Shown: one piece after another, positions 51,887 through 62,500 of the stretch
Layout: every line of letters begins with the position of its first letter
Position numbering within the stretch: position 1 is the stretch's first letter
Translations under genes and position numbers: made by a program
Notes under the pieces: model-generated
What the model was told of the DNA's origin: nothing
The model's input: only the letters and a program-made list of their open reading frames with translations
Database searches by the model: none
Assembly: GCF_028649655.1 (NCBI RefSeq)
Contig: NZ_JAQSLN010000001.1
Location: 248,001-312,000 of the forward strand
Reading direction: 5' to 3'
From: Halobacteriovorax sp. GB3
GTDB lineage: Bacteria > Bdellovibrionota > Bacteriovoracia > Bacteriovoracales > Bacteriovoracaceae
Length of the DNA: 64,000 nucleotides

Positions 51887-54060
51887 TGGAAACATTAGCG
51901 CTAAAAATTGAGGGCATGAGCTGTGCAAGCTGTGCCTCTTCAATTGAGAAAAGTATTTCTAAAATTAATGGAGTACTTTCATGTTCAGTCAATTACGCAA
52001 CTGAAAAAGGTTATTTCGAGCTTGATAATGAATCACTCGTCGAAACTATTCAAACCGAAATAATAAATCTAGGTTACTCTTTTCAAGAAGGGAATGAATC
52101 CTCTAAAGATGCTAATGGTAAGGATGAAAACCTTAGAAAGTTTTTGATTTCAATTATTTTATCAATAGCTCTTTTTATTTTTGCAATGTGGCCTTTAATG
52201 AATTGGCCAGATCAGAGAACAAATTGGTTTATTCAATTAATTCTTGCAACTCCTGTGTGGCTTTGGATTGGGTCTCGCTTTCAAAAATCTGCACTTAATT
52301 TCTTTTTAACGGGTAAGTCCAATATGAATACTTTAATTGGTATTGGGACTACAGCTGCTTTCGTATATAGTTCATTCATAACTATCTTTCATGAGTTATC
52401 AGTAAATTTAGGATTAACACAAAAGGTACATTTTGAAGCTGTTGGCTTTATTATTTCTTTTGTTTTTCTTGGACAATATTTTGAAGAAAAGGCCAAGAAG
52501 AAAACGAAAGAAGCCCTGAATTCTCTTTTTAAGCTTAGCTCTAAGAAGGCCTTTGTAAAAAGAGGTGATGATTTTATAGAAGTCGATATATCTAAGGTTC
52601 AGGTTAATGATACTATTCGAGTAAAGCCTGGAGAAAAATTTCCTGTTGATGGAAAAATTACTAAGGGTGAATCAAATATTGATGAAGCAATGATTACAGG
52701 AGAGCCCATTCCTGTATCAAAGAAAATAGGGGACTCACTCTTTGCTGGAACAATTAATGGAGAAAGTGTCATTGAATATAATGCAACCAAAGTCGGCGGA
52801 GATACTTTTCTATCTCAGATCGTTAAGTTTGTAGAAACGGCTCAAAGTTCGAAGCCACAGATTCAAAGATATGCAGATAAAATTAGCTCAGTTTTTACTC
52901 CTGCTGTCTTAGTCATTTCTGTGATCACTTTCATTATGTGGTTCTTTTTTGGTCCTGAGCCAGTTTGGGGCAACGCAATCTCTAACTTTATCGCCGTTCT
53001 TGTAATTGCATGTCCTTGTGCTCTAGGACTTGCTACACCAACAGCAGTTGTCGTTGCAACGGGAAGAGCATCTTTAAAGGGTCTACTGATTGGTGGAGGC
53101 GAGGTTATAGAGAAGGCACAAAATATTGATGCCATCATTTTTGATAAAACAGGAACTCTCACTGAAGGGCGACCATCGGTTATCGACTATATCTGTACAA
53201 TTAATCATGACAAGGTTCTCTTTGATGTTGCTTCAATCGAACAATTTTCAGAGCACCCACTTTCTAAAGCGATACTAAACTTTTATCAACAAGAATCAGA
53301 TAGACCGTTAGATGAGCCTGATCTCTTTGAAGTTATCAAAGGAAAAGGTCTTGTTGCTGATCTAAATGATGATGAATTCGTTATTGGTAATATGAGTTTA
53401 ATGAAAGACCACAAACTTGATGTTCCATCGGCTCTTTCATCACAACATATCGGTAGTACTGTTTATGTAGCAAAGAACAAAGAGGTTATTGCTTTATTTG
53501 TCATAGGTGATCAGATAAAAAAACAAGCGCTCGACTCTATTTCTAAAATTAAAGATATGGGAATACAAACTTGGATGATTACTGGAGATAATGAAGCTGT
53601 TGCTCAAGATGTTGCCAATGAGCTTGGTATTGACCATTTCATGGCCAACGTATTACCACTAGATAAATCGACTGCGGTTGAGTCTCTACAAAAGAAAGGG
53701 CTTAAGGTCGCTATGGTAGGAGATGGTATCAACGATGCTCCAGCTCTTTCTAAGGCAGATCTTTCTCTGGCCATGGGGACTGGAACAGATGTTGCGATTA
53801 ATGCTGCTGATGTGACAATTGTTCATGGAGATATTTCAAAGGCGCTAGATTTTATTATTCTTTCCACAAAGACAATGAAAGTGATTAAAGAAAACCTCTT
53901 TCTATCGATGATTTACAACACTCTTCTCATTCCCATTGCTGCTGGTGTACTCTATCTATTCGGTGGACCCTTAATGCCGCCAGTTCTTGCAAGTGTGGCC
54001 ATGGCCCTGAGTAGTATTTCAGTCGTTAGTAATAGTTTAAGAATTAGGAAGTTTATTTAA
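51886..54060 (+). CDS. copA: Cu(I)-exporting P1B-type ATPase CopA
   Basis: This 724-residue protein has one N-terminal HMA domain (GMSCASCASSIEKS), eight membrane helices, the actuator loop TGEPIPV, the ion-binding CPCALGLATP, phosphorylation site DKTGTLTEG, SEHPLSKAI, and the hinge GDGINDAPALSKADL. The last helices carry YN and MALSSISVV, matching the Cu(I) subgroup. It exports cytosolic copper to the periplasm, where CusCBA can expel it. TAATG overlaps at both ends couple it to copZ and csoR. Confidence 0.96.
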   Translation: METLALKIEGMSCASCASSIEKSISKINGVLSCSVNYATEKGYFELDNESLVETIQTEIINLGYSFQEGNESSKDANGKDENLRKFLISIILSIALFIFAMWPLMNWPDQRTNWFIQLILATPVWLWIGSRFQKSALNFFLTGKSNMNTLIGIGTTAAFVYSSFITIFHELSVNLGLTQKVHFEAVGFIISFVFLGQYFEEKAKKKTKEALNSLFKLSSKKAFVKRGDDFIEVDISKVQVNDTIRVKPGEKFPVDGKITKGESNIDEAMITGEPIPVSKKIGDSLFAGTINGESVIEYNATKVGGDTFLSQIVKFVETAQSSKPQIQRYADKISSVFTPAVLVISVITFIMWFFFGPEPVWGNAISNFIAVLVIACPCALGLATPTAVVVATGRASLKGLLIGGGEVIEKAQNIDAIIFDKTGTLTEGRPSVIDYICTINHDKVLFDVASIEQFSEHPLSKAILNFYQQESDRPLDEPDLFEVIKGKGLVADLNDDEFVIGNMSLMKDHKLDVPSALSSQHIGSTVYVAKNKEVIALFVIGDQIKKQALDSISKIKDMGIQTWMITGDNEAVAQDVANELGIDHFMANVLPLDKSTAVESLQKKGLKVAMVGDGINDAPALSKADLSLAMGTGTDVAINAADVTIVHGDISKALDFIILSTKTMKVIKENLFLSMIYNTLLIPIAAGVLYLFGGPLMPPVLASVAMALSSISVVSNSLRIRKFI

Positions 54061-54338
54061 TGAAAGGTGCAAATCATAAAGCATTGTTAAATCGTATTAA
54101 AAGAATTGAGGGGCAGGTTCGAGGTTTGGCCAATATGGTTGAATCAGAAAAATATTGTATCGATATTCTGACTCAAATAAAGGCGCAAAGAAGTGCTTTG
54201 AAGTCCTTAGAACTTGAGATTTTAGAGAATCATCTTCATCACTGTGTAAAAGAGGCCATCGACTCTGGAGATAATGATGTTGTTGATGATAAGATTAATG
54301 AAGTTTTAGAGATTTTAAAGAAGAGTTCTAAATCATAA
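54060..54338 (+). CDS. csoR: copper-sensing repressor CsoR
   Basis: This 92-residue all-helical DUF156 protein (KALLNRIKRIEGQVRGLANM) has Cu(I) ligands C33, H58 and C62, with exactly the C-x24-H-x3-C spacing known for copper-responsive CsoR, rather than the nickel RcnR pattern. It binds the palindrome at 51644-51660 without copper. The copA stop overlaps its start (TAATG). Confidence 0.93.
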   Translation: MKGANHKALLNRIKRIEGQVRGLANMVESEKYCIDILTQIKAQRSALKSLELEILENHLHHCVKEAIDSGDNDVVDDKINEVLEILKKSSKS

Positions 54339-54356
54339 AAGTTGCTAGGAAGAGTT

Positions 54357-55253
54357 ATGAGTACAATACTTGAATCTATTTTTGAACTAAACCAAGTAAA
54401 AGAGCTTAAAGAAGCCTTGAAAGTGAATAGGCCATTTGTGGCCCATAATCTTTCTTTCATTCATGATGTTCTCTCTAAAAAGGCACATCTTCAGTCTTTG
54501 CCTTCTTTGATCAATCAATGGCCAGCAAAGGTTGATGTACACCTTCCAGATGCTTCTGATGAAATTAGTACTCTAGAAGTCAATTCAACAGACGCTTATA
54601 AAATGTATCTCAATAAAATGGGCCTACTTTTTAATCATATTGAAAGATATGATGATGAGTATAACGAATTACTCTTTGCTTTTATGATGGCGCTTGGTTT
54701 TTCCAAGCAATCTTTTGCTCGTGCTTTGGTATATGCGACACCTGAAGGTGGAGGAACTGCAACTCACTTTGATCAAAATATTAATCTTATTTTTCAATTA
54801 AAGGGAAAAAAGAGATGGTGGATTGCTCAAAATGAAACATTTATTAATCCACTCACTAGACACACGCTTCATCAAGAATTAGATCCAGAGTTAGCCTCTT
54901 ATCAAGAAGCACCTCTACCTGAAAAAATGCCTGAAGATGCACAAGAGATCCTCTTAGAAGCGGGAAGCTTTCTTTTTCTTCCCAGAGGTTGTTGGCACAA
55001 GACGAGCGGGGAAGAAGATGCGTTGGCCCTCAATTTCACTTATACAGTACCTACTTGGATTGATCTTTTTGGTGCTGCTATTAGAGGTCGTTTGAGTGGT
55101 GATCCTAAATGGCGTGAAAGTGCTATTGGCTTTGATGATTTGAACACTTCCAGCGAAGCCGAGAAAAAATTTGATGAGTTACTTGATGAATTTAAGAGTG
55201 AGTTTACACACTGGCAAGCCGCTCAGATTCTTGGTGTTACTGAAGGAAATTAA
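54357..55253 (+). CDS. JmjC/cupin_4 Fe(II)/2-oxoglutarate oxygenase-like protein
   Basis: This protein of about 298 residues has the iron site ATHFDQNINL (His and Asp about 137/139) and a distal His in PRGCWHKTSG, with the FQLKGKKRWWIAQN strand typical of ribosomal-oxygenase (YcfD/RoxA-like) JmjC proteins. Such enzymes hydroxylate ribosomal proteins; the target here is unknown. The start at 54357 is supported by AGGAAGAG, 18 bases after csoR, so it probably belongs to the copper operon. Confidence 0.82.
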   Translation: MSTILESIFELNQVKELKEALKVNRPFVAHNLSFIHDVLSKKAHLQSLPSLINQWPAKVDVHLPDASDEISTLEVNSTDAYKMYLNKMGLLFNHIERYDDEYNELLFAFMMALGFSKQSFARALVYATPEGGGTATHFDQNINLIFQLKGKKRWWIAQNETFINPLTRHTLHQELDPELASYQEAPLPEKMPEDAQEILLEAGSFLFLPRGCWHKTSGEEDALALNFTYTVPTWIDLFGAAIRGRLSGDPKWRESAIGFDDLNTSSEAEKKFDELLDEFKSEFTHWQAAQILGVTEGN

Positions 55254-56101
55254 ATTCCGATTTTTTGAAAATTCAAATTTCGATATTTTTTCTGTAAATC
55301 TAGTGGTAATTCATCCACAAGGGATTCAACATAGGATTTTTGTACCAAGGGATCACTTAGGCATTTATTTATTTTTTCTATAACATCACTAGATTGAGCG
55401 GAACAAAGAGCATAGGCTTTAATTGGTCCCATTTCAGTATTTTCCCTTAGAAGAAGATAGCTAAATTCATTTCTTTCTGTTACCGATAGATTTCTCACGT
55501 GATGAATAAAGCTCACTGGATATTCGAAAAAGAAGTCAAATCTCTTTTGGTGAAGCATCTTATAAAAACCAACGGGATCAACGGCATTTCTTTTTAGAAC
55601 ACGATTTTCATATTTTTTAATCAACTCATTGACTTGTTCACCATAAGTACCCTTTTCGACCATACCTCCAATAAGAGATGTTTTTCGAAAGAGAGTTTCA
55701 AGTGATACCTTGTTATTCTTTCCTTTAAACTTCGCTTCATCTTCTTTTCGAATAACAATAAAAGCATTAGGAATCGTAAAAACAAGTTTTGAGATATGTT
55801 TGTCTGGATGAACTTTAGGCTCTGTTCCAAGGGCGGGGAGACAGTAGATACTCTTCTTACTGTCGAGAAACTTAAAAATTCTTGGAAAGCTACTCTGACC
55901 CAGTTCTACATGCTTATAGCCTTCAAGACATTGTTTAAATTGCTTTAAAACGATATCTCCAAACCCTTTATGATTGCTCTGATAAATTGGGGGATAGTCA
56001 AAGGTCATCCAAGTAATAACTTGATCTTTTGCAAGGGTACTTGAGTTAGCAATTACTCCTGTAAGAAAAAAAATGAATGGGATAATTGCGTTGCGAAGCA
56101 T
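55250..56101 (-). CDS. exported solute-binding protein (SBP_bac_3-like)
   Basis: This 283-residue protein has a signal peptide (MLRNAIIPFIFFLTGVIANS). The fold pattern WMTFDYPPIYQSN... GFGDIVLKQF... KLVFTIPNAFIVIRKED resembles family-3 periplasmic binding proteins and the related TIGR02285 group. No transporter genes are adjacent, so it may serve as a stand-alone sensor or scavenger. It converges on the JmjC gene with a 4-base overlap. Confidence 0.7.
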   Translation of the reverse strand: MLRNAIIPFIFFLTGVIANSSTLAKDQVITWMTFDYPPIYQSNHKGFGDIVLKQFKQCLEGYKHVELGQSSFPRIFKFLDSKKSIYCLPALGTEPKVHPDKHISKLVFTIPNAFIVIRKEDEAKFKGKNNKVSLETLFRKTSLIGGMVEKGTYGEQVNELIKKYENRVLKRNAVDPVGFYKMLHQKRFDFFFEYPVSFIHHVRNLSVTERNEFSYLLLRENTEMGPIKAYALCSAQSSDVIEKINKCLSDPLVQKSYVESLVDELPLDLQKKYRNLNFQKIGI

Positions 56102-56178
56102 AGAAAAAGAATACTATTAGGGGGATGCAATTATCAATTTTTTTTTACAATCTGAAAGATAGATCATGTATTAAGGAA

Positions 56179-56850
56179 TTAAATCTCTGTAAAAATTAAT
56201 TCTTTAGGCATTTCATCTTCAAGAATTTTGTATAATTCAGCTTTTCTTTTAAATCGTGGTGTTAGCCAATTATTAATAGCTATTTCATTTAGAAGTATAG
56301 GGCTGCGATGGTGTCCTGCTTCGCGAACTTCTCTACGAGCATCTTTTGTAAGAAGGGAAAAGCTATTAATGATCTCATTAGGATCTTGTGGATTAATCCA
56401 ATGATCCCAGATTCCTGCTGCAAAGAGAAGTTCTTGCTGATTCTCTAATGAGAAATGACCTTCTCTTTTCTTTTGCCCCTCTTTTTGTACCCATTCGTAA
56501 AATGAAAGGATAGGGACAATGCAATGAAATTTACCAAAGAGATTTTTATATGTTTTTCTTTTTTCTATTGTTTCTATTTTTGCATTGTAAGTTTTAATTT
56601 CTTTTTTTCGTCCTGTTTGATGATCAATCATTGTGTAACGATTTTCTTTTGAGAAATTTGGGAGAAGATTAAAGCGAAGAGGAACAATTTCCCTTTGATC
56701 ATTTCTCCAAATTATTGAGGGAGCATAGTGGTTTGTGAACTTTCTTTCTTCTAAGCGAGATAAAATTTCAAAAGTCTTATCACTCATGTGAGCATTCATG
56801 AGTTTAGAGAGCTTTTTTATATCTTGAGGCGAAGTGAATGAGAAACACAT
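56179..56850 (-). CDS. SRAP-domain protein (YedK/HMCES-like abasic-site crosslinker)
   Basis: This 223-residue protein has the catalytic Cys2 directly after the start Met (MCFSF), NHYAPSIIWRND, PILSFYEWVQKEGQKK (active Glu) and EAGHHRSPILL (active His). The family forms a thiazolidine link with abasic sites in single-stranded DNA and shields them. The start is certain because Cys2 must be exposed. Single gene, 77 bases from its neighbour. Confidence 0.93.
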   Translation of the reverse strand: MCFSFTSPQDIKKLSKLMNAHMSDKTFEILSRLEERKFTNHYAPSIIWRNDQREIVPLRFNLLPNFSKENRYTMIDHQTGRKKEIKTYNAKIETIEKRKTYKNLFGKFHCIVPILSFYEWVQKEGQKKREGHFSLENQQELLFAAGIWDHWINPQDPNEIINSFSLLTKDARREVREAGHHRSPILLNEIAINNWLTPRFKRKAELYKILEDEMPKELIFTEI

Positions 56851-56929
56851 AATCCATCCTTTTACTCATTATACACTAGTTGACCGTTGATTGGTTGATT
56901 GAGACAATTTAATAAATATTGGAGATAAA

Positions 56930-57349
56930 ATGATTACATCAATCTTTATGGGTTTTTTAACTTTACTTTATATTAGAATTACTTTGTATGTGATTGCAAA
57001 AAGAAAGCAATATCAAGTCCTTTACGGTCCTGGTGAGAATTCACAGATCGCAGGGGCCATTGCTTCACATTCTAATTTTGTTGCTTATGTTCCAATACTC
57101 ATTTTACTTATGTATTTTGTAGAAGTTGTTGGAAAAGCGCCAGGGTGGTTAGTTATTCCATTTGGATTGGCCATTTTCATTGGACGTTGTTTACATTTTC
57201 AAGGACTAAAAGAAAATGATGAACAGTTGAGTCAGCAAAGAGAATTAATTTTAAAAAAGCGTATTATGGGTATGAAGTTGACAATTTTTTCGATGATTGG
57301 TCTTTCTATATTAGCGATTGTATTGCCTATTAAGGAACTCTTCTTTTAA
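56930..57349 (+). CDS. MAPEG-family membrane protein
   Basis: This 139-residue protein has four helices with the MAPEG motif GAIASHSNFVAYVPILILL (Asn-Phe-x-x-Tyr-x-Pro) and GRCLHFQGL. Bacterial members resemble microsomal glutathione transferases, but glutathione use is not proven for most. GGAG before the ATG. It converges on the MBL gene with a 4-base overlap. Confidence 0.87.
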   Translation: MITSIFMGFLTLLYIRITLYVIAKRKQYQVLYGPGENSQIAGAIASHSNFVAYVPILILLMYFVEVVGKAPGWLVIPFGLAIFIGRCLHFQGLKENDEQLSQQRELILKKRIMGMKLTIFSMIGLSILAIVLPIKELFF

Positions 57350-58140
57350 CCAAAGTAATTGTGCTTTTCAAAATTCTTGAACACTCGTTTAACGACTTGA
57401 CGGTGGTTTACTGCTTCTCTTGGAGCATTTAGAATAAATTTCTCGATTTCGCTCGTGCCTATCTTCGCTTCACCTCCATGGGCGAGAAGGTAATTCTCTA
57501 TTTCTAATTTGAGATAACGACGGAGTGAATCTCTATAAATATCAGGATAATTGACAGGATAGGGTGAAACGATTTTTTTTCGAATCTTAATTATATTATC
57601 TGCAATATAAGCCGTTTTTGATTTTTCATGCCAAAGGGTCAAGTCACAATCGGTGTGACCTGGGCAAAAGAGAGCTTTCCAGTCAGGGAAAAAGGGAAGT
57701 TGATCACCATCACTTAAATGAAAGTCTATGCTGATTTTCTTAGGAAAACGAATGGGGCGTTTTTGTTTTTTCATTTTCTTAGCGACATAATGAGTGAGAA
57801 AGAGGTCAATCTCATATTTTAAATGTCCTAGAAAACCCTTGTACCAAGAATTAACTTTTGGGTGAGCTGCAATGTGACAGCCCCACTTGCTTTTTAAGAA
57901 AGAAGCTGCTCCCGCATGATCTGGGTGCATATGGGTCACTACAACTAGTTTTAAGCAATCAAGGCTGAGTTTGAGATCATTTTTGATAAAGCTTTCAATT
58001 GTTTCGATGTCTGCACGCGAGCAGCCATCGAGAAGGGCCAATTGATTGTCTTTCTCAACGAGATAGATTGACTGAATATATCCTTTAAGATGATGAATTT
58101 TCACTCTCTTACTATAACTTAATGTCTGAAATCTTGCCAA
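57346..58140 (-). CDS. metallo-beta-lactamase-fold hydrolase
   Basis: This 264-residue protein has zinc-site motifs THMHPDHAGA, FCPGHTDCDLTLW and a terminal AHGG, typical of glyoxalase II-like hydrolases, with an inserted helical segment (LTHYVAKKMKKQKRPIRF). The cytosolic thioester or ester substrate cannot be deduced. Single gene. Confidence 0.85.
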   Translation of the reverse strand: MARFQTLSYSKRVKIHHLKGYIQSIYLVEKDNQLALLDGCSRADIETIESFIKNDLKLSLDCLKLVVVTHMHPDHAGAASFLKSKWGCHIAAHPKVNSWYKGFLGHLKYEIDLFLTHYVAKKMKKQKRPIRFPKKISIDFHLSDGDQLPFFPDWKALFCPGHTDCDLTLWHEKSKTAYIADNIIKIRKKIVSPYPVNYPDIYRDSLRRYLKLEIENYLLAHGGEAKIGTSEIEKFILNAPREAVNHRQVVKRVFKNFEKHNYFG

Positions 58141-58219
58141 TAGTCGTAGTGTTCGGTTTCAACTCTTTTACAGAGTGTGTCCATGGAGAGTATAATTTAA
58201 TCTCAAAAAAGGACGTTTT

Positions 58220-58417
58220 ATGATTAAAATTATTCTCACATTAGTAGTGACTTTTTTAATTTCTGTTCCCTTTTTCTCAACACCTGTTGGGGAACAACTT
58301 TATCATTCGTACCAAGAAACTGATCTTCATAGAACTATCTACTGTCAATATGTAGAGTGGTTTGGAGTAGAAGGTTTTGATAAATTAAAATTTTATTTAC
58401 GCTGTAAGTTACAATAG
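58220..58417 (+). CDS. small exported or membrane-anchored protein
   Basis: This 65-residue protein has a hydrophobic N-terminus (MIKIILTLVVTFLISVPFF) followed by a short polar domain with two Cys (IYCQYVEW, YLRCKL). AAGGAC lies seven bases before the ATG. It ends eight bases before sbcD, so it could share that operon, but its function is unknown. Confidence 0.5.
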   Translation: MIKIILTLVVTFLISVPFFSTPVGEQLYHSYQETDLHRTIYCQYVEWFGVEGFDKLKFYLRCKLQ

Positions 58418-58424
58418 GTGCTAA

Positions 58425-59570
58425 GTGAAAATATTGCATACATCTGACTGGCACATTGGACGCCAGCTTCATGGTATTTCCTTACTTGAAGATCAAAGAC
58501 ATATTTTAAATGAAATATTTAATCTTTGTAAGAATAAGAGTGTAGAGGTTCTTCTTATTGCTGGTGATATTTACGATCGTTCTGTTCCTCCTGCAAATGC
58601 AGTCGAGCTTCTTGATCAATTTCTGACGAAAGTAAAGAGCGAATTAAATATTCCTGTCATCTTGATTTCTGGCAATCATGATGGACCAGAAAGGTTAGGC
58701 TTTGGCTCAAATCAAATGAAAAATAGTGGCCTTCATATTGTTGGACCACTCCAAGAAAATATTACGCCAACTATTATAAGCGATGAATTTGGAGAAGTTT
58801 TCTTCTATGGACTTCCTTACGCAGATCCTGTCCAAGTTCGAGATAAATACAATGTTGATTTCAAAAATCACGATGAGGCCATGGGTCACTTAGTCTCTTT
58901 GGTTAAAGATGACTATTCAAAGAGAAAACAGGAGAGGACTGTTGTTCTATCTCACTGTTTTATCGACGGAGCTGAAGAATGTGAGTCTGAAAGACCACTT
59001 TCTATTGGTGGTGCAGATAGAGTCTCTTATAAACACTTTGAAAGCTTTAATTATACGGCCTTGGGTCATTTACACGGAAGACAGTTTAAGGGAAAGGAAA
59101 ATATTCGTTACAGCGGAACACCGCTTAAATATTCGTTTTCAGAAACAAAACATAGGAAGAGTGTCACTCTCGTTGATCTTAAAGAAGATGGCTCAATTGA
59201 ATTTGAGCAAATCGAACTTAGCCCACTTCGTGATCTACGTGTGATTGAAGGTGAATTAAATGATATTTTAGAAGCTGCTAAAAGTGATCAGCATAGAGAT
59301 GACTATATTATGGCGAGAATTCTCGATAAACATGCCATTTTAGACTTAATGGCTAAACTAAGGGCCGTATATCCAAATACGTTACATCTTGAGCGCCCAT
59401 CATTGTCTTCAGATCACAATATAGAGCTTAGAAAAGAGAATTTGAAAAAAAGTGAATTCTCAATGTTTCAAGATTTCTTTGAACAAGTACTCGATGAAAA
59501 AATGAATAAGCAGCAGCAAGAATATATGGAAAGTGTTATTAACGCACTTCATGGGGAGACTCGAGAGTGA
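58425..59570 (+). CDS. sbcD: exonuclease subunit SbcD (Mre11-like)
   Basis: This 381-residue protein has the phosphodiesterase motifs HTSDWHIGRQLHG, AGDIYDRSVPP, ISGNHDGPERLG, VLSHCFIDG and LGHLHGRQ, all with metal ligands intact. With SbcC it cuts hairpins and protein-blocked DNA ends. GTG start with AGGTG upstream. It overlaps sbcC by four bases. Confidence 0.96.
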   Translation: MKILHTSDWHIGRQLHGISLLEDQRHILNEIFNLCKNKSVEVLLIAGDIYDRSVPPANAVELLDQFLTKVKSELNIPVILISGNHDGPERLGFGSNQMKNSGLHIVGPLQENITPTIISDEFGEVFFYGLPYADPVQVRDKYNVDFKNHDEAMGHLVSLVKDDYSKRKQERTVVLSHCFIDGAEECESERPLSIGGADRVSYKHFESFNYTALGHLHGRQFKGKENIRYSGTPLKYSFSETKHRKSVTLVDLKEDGSIEFEQIELSPLRDLRVIEGELNDILEAAKSDQHRDDYIMARILDKHAILDLMAKLRAVYPNTLHLERPSLSSDHNIELRKENLKKSEFSMFQDFFEQVLDEKMNKQQQEYMESVINALHGETRE

Positions 59571-62500
59571 GACCAATCCAATTAGAAATGTGTGCTTTTG
59601 GACCTTTCAAAGATACGCAGATTGTTAATTTTCAAAAATTAGGAGAGAACCCATTATTTCTCATTAATGGGCAAACAGGTTCTGGAAAAACGACTATTCT
59701 CGATGCTATTTGCTTCGCTCTTTATGGTTCTGCGACAGGCGTTGAGCGCGATGTTCGAGAAATGCGTTGCCACCTTAGTGATCCAAAAGTTGAAACCTAT
59801 GTGAATTTAACATTCACGCTAGGCCAAACGACCTACCTTGTTGAGAGAAAGCCTGAGCAAGAAGTTCAAAAGAAAAGAGGTGATGGCTTTACTAAGAAAT
59901 CTTCAGACGCAGCTCTATATGAGATTGGTCGAGAAAAGAAGTTAATCGCAAATAGAACTAAAGAAGTTAGTCAGTTCATTGAAGATCTAACGGGACTTAG
60001 CGTCGTCCAGTTTCGACAAGTAATGGTTCTTCCACAAGGAAAGTTTAGAGAACTTCTCATCGCTGATTCAAAAGATAGAGAGCAGATCTTCTCAAAATTA
60101 TTTCAAACATATTTTTATTCAAAGATTGAAAAAGATTTAGATTTCAAAGCAAAAGATATCCGAGTTAAGAGAAAAGAGTTTGAAAATAAGATTGTTGGTA
60201 GTTTAGAGACTCTTTCTGTTGAGAATCTTGATGAGTTACAAAAGCTCACAAAAGATCTCGCTCCAGAGCTTGAAATTTTATTTAAAGAGAAAGAAAAACA
60301 GAAAGATGAATTTAAACAATGTGAAAAAGATTATCAAAGCGCATTAGCTCTCGATAAGAATATTACAGATCTTTCTAAAACAGAAATTGAATTAAAAAAT
60401 CTTCAACTTAAAAAAGAAACAATCACTCAAGACCAAGCAACTATTAAAGAGATTGAACAGGCCCTTGAATTATCATCTGATTATACTAGTTATATTAATT
60501 TAGAAAATAAGTCCTCTAAGGACCTCCTTTTATTTGAAGAAATTTCTCATCTTTTTGGAGAACTTGCTGTAAAAAAAGAAGAATTTTCTAAGCAATACGA
60601 TAATAAAGAATTACTTGAAAAAGAAGTTGAAGCCTTAAGTGCGAAAAGAGAGACTCTTGCCCGTTACTATGAACTTCAGCTTTCAATAATTAAAGAGAGT
60701 AATGAAGTCGAAGTTAAGACGAAGGAACGGGATAAATTACTGAATGCTCTTGAAAAGGATAATGAGAAAAACTCCAATCTAATTATTCAGTTTGAAGATC
60801 TTAATGAACAAAAGAAAAATCATAGCGCATATTTTGAAGCAAATAAAAAAGAAGATCTTTTAAAACATGAATTTTCTTTAAAAGAAAAGAAGTCTATTTT
60901 TGAAAAAGTGAATCTCCTTAATAAAGAGATACAAAATAAAAATGATCAACTTGCAAAAAATAAAAATGAAACGCTCTTACAAAAAGAATGTGTTGATAAG
61001 GCGACGAAACTTTTAAAAGAGTTACAACTTAAATGGCATAGAGCTCAAGCGTCACTTTTAGCAAAAGATTTAGAAGAGAACACTCCTTGTCCTGTATGTG
61101 GTTCTAAAGATCATCCTGCACCAGCAATTATCGAAGAGCAAGTTCCTAGTGAAAGTGAGATGCAGGAGTGTGAGCGCATATTACAAAAAGAGCTTGCAAA
61201 TCTAGCTCGCTTGGAAACTCAGGCGAGTGTTCTTAGAAGTGAGATTGAAGGGCTTTCAAATGAAAGGAAAGCTCAGCAAGATCTTCTTGGCGCACTTAGT
61301 ATAGAAGAATATCAAGAACAAATGAACGATATTAAAAGTCGACTCACTGAATTTGATGAATTTGAGATAAAATCCAAGAAACTGCAAAGTGATTTAGAGG
61401 CTCTTTCTCTTAAAAAAGAAGCGCTACAAAAAGAAAGAGAAACGATTGTTATTAAAGAATCAAAATTAGCAAGTGAAATTGAATTATTGAATAAAGGAAT
61501 AGATGACAAGAAGGAAAAAATTCCAAGCGAATACGATGGACTTGAATCTATTAAAGAGAAGGGATTAGAAGTTAAGTCCTTACTTGATCGAAAGAAGAAT
61601 GATCTTATTCATTTAGAAAAAGAGGCCCAGGAAATCAATGTGAACTATGCTAAAGCTCTTGAAAATCGCACATTGCGCGAGCAAGAGTTACAAAAAACTA
61701 GAGCACAATTGAAAGAAGCAAAAGAGACTTGGCTTTCGAAATTTTCAAAGAGTACTTTTGAAAGTGAAAATCACTTTAGTGAAACATTAAATAAGAAATC
61801 GATGCTAGAACAGCTAAGATCTGATGTTCAGTCCTATAAGACACAATTAAAGCTTTTAGAATCGAGTAAGGTTCGTCTAGAAGAAGAGATCAAGGGGAAA
61901 GAAAAACCTGATCTAGGTTCTCTCGAAGCTAAACTTTCTGCTTTAGAAGAGGCGAGTATTAAGAGCTTTGATTTATGGAGTGAAACGAAACGACGTTTTG
62001 ACTCTTTGACTGATGGCCTTAAGAAGTTAGAAGGAAATTTAAAGACACTTGATAGTTTAGAGCATGAGTATAAAGTAATTGGAACTTTAGCTGATGTTGC
62101 TAATGGGAGGGTGGGAAATAAGATTTCTCTCCAACGATTTGTTCTATCTGTTCTCTTAGATGATGTCCTTCTTGAGGGATCACATCGCTTAAAGCTCATG
62201 AGTAAGGGGCGTTATGAACTTATTCGTAAACTTGATCGAGCTAAAGGAAATAAGGCCTCTGGGCTAGAAATTGAAATTAATGATATGCATACCGGTAGGA
62301 TGCGATCGGTATCAACTCTCTCTGGTGGGGAGAGTTTTATGGCCGCCTTGGCCTTGGCCTTAGGACTTTCCGATGTCGTGCAAGCTTACTCTGGTGGAAT
62401 AAAGCTAGATACTCTTTTCATTGATGAAGGTTTTGGCTCGCTCGACCCTGAGTCTTTAGACTTGGCCTTAAGAACATTAATTGATCTTCAATCAAGTGGA

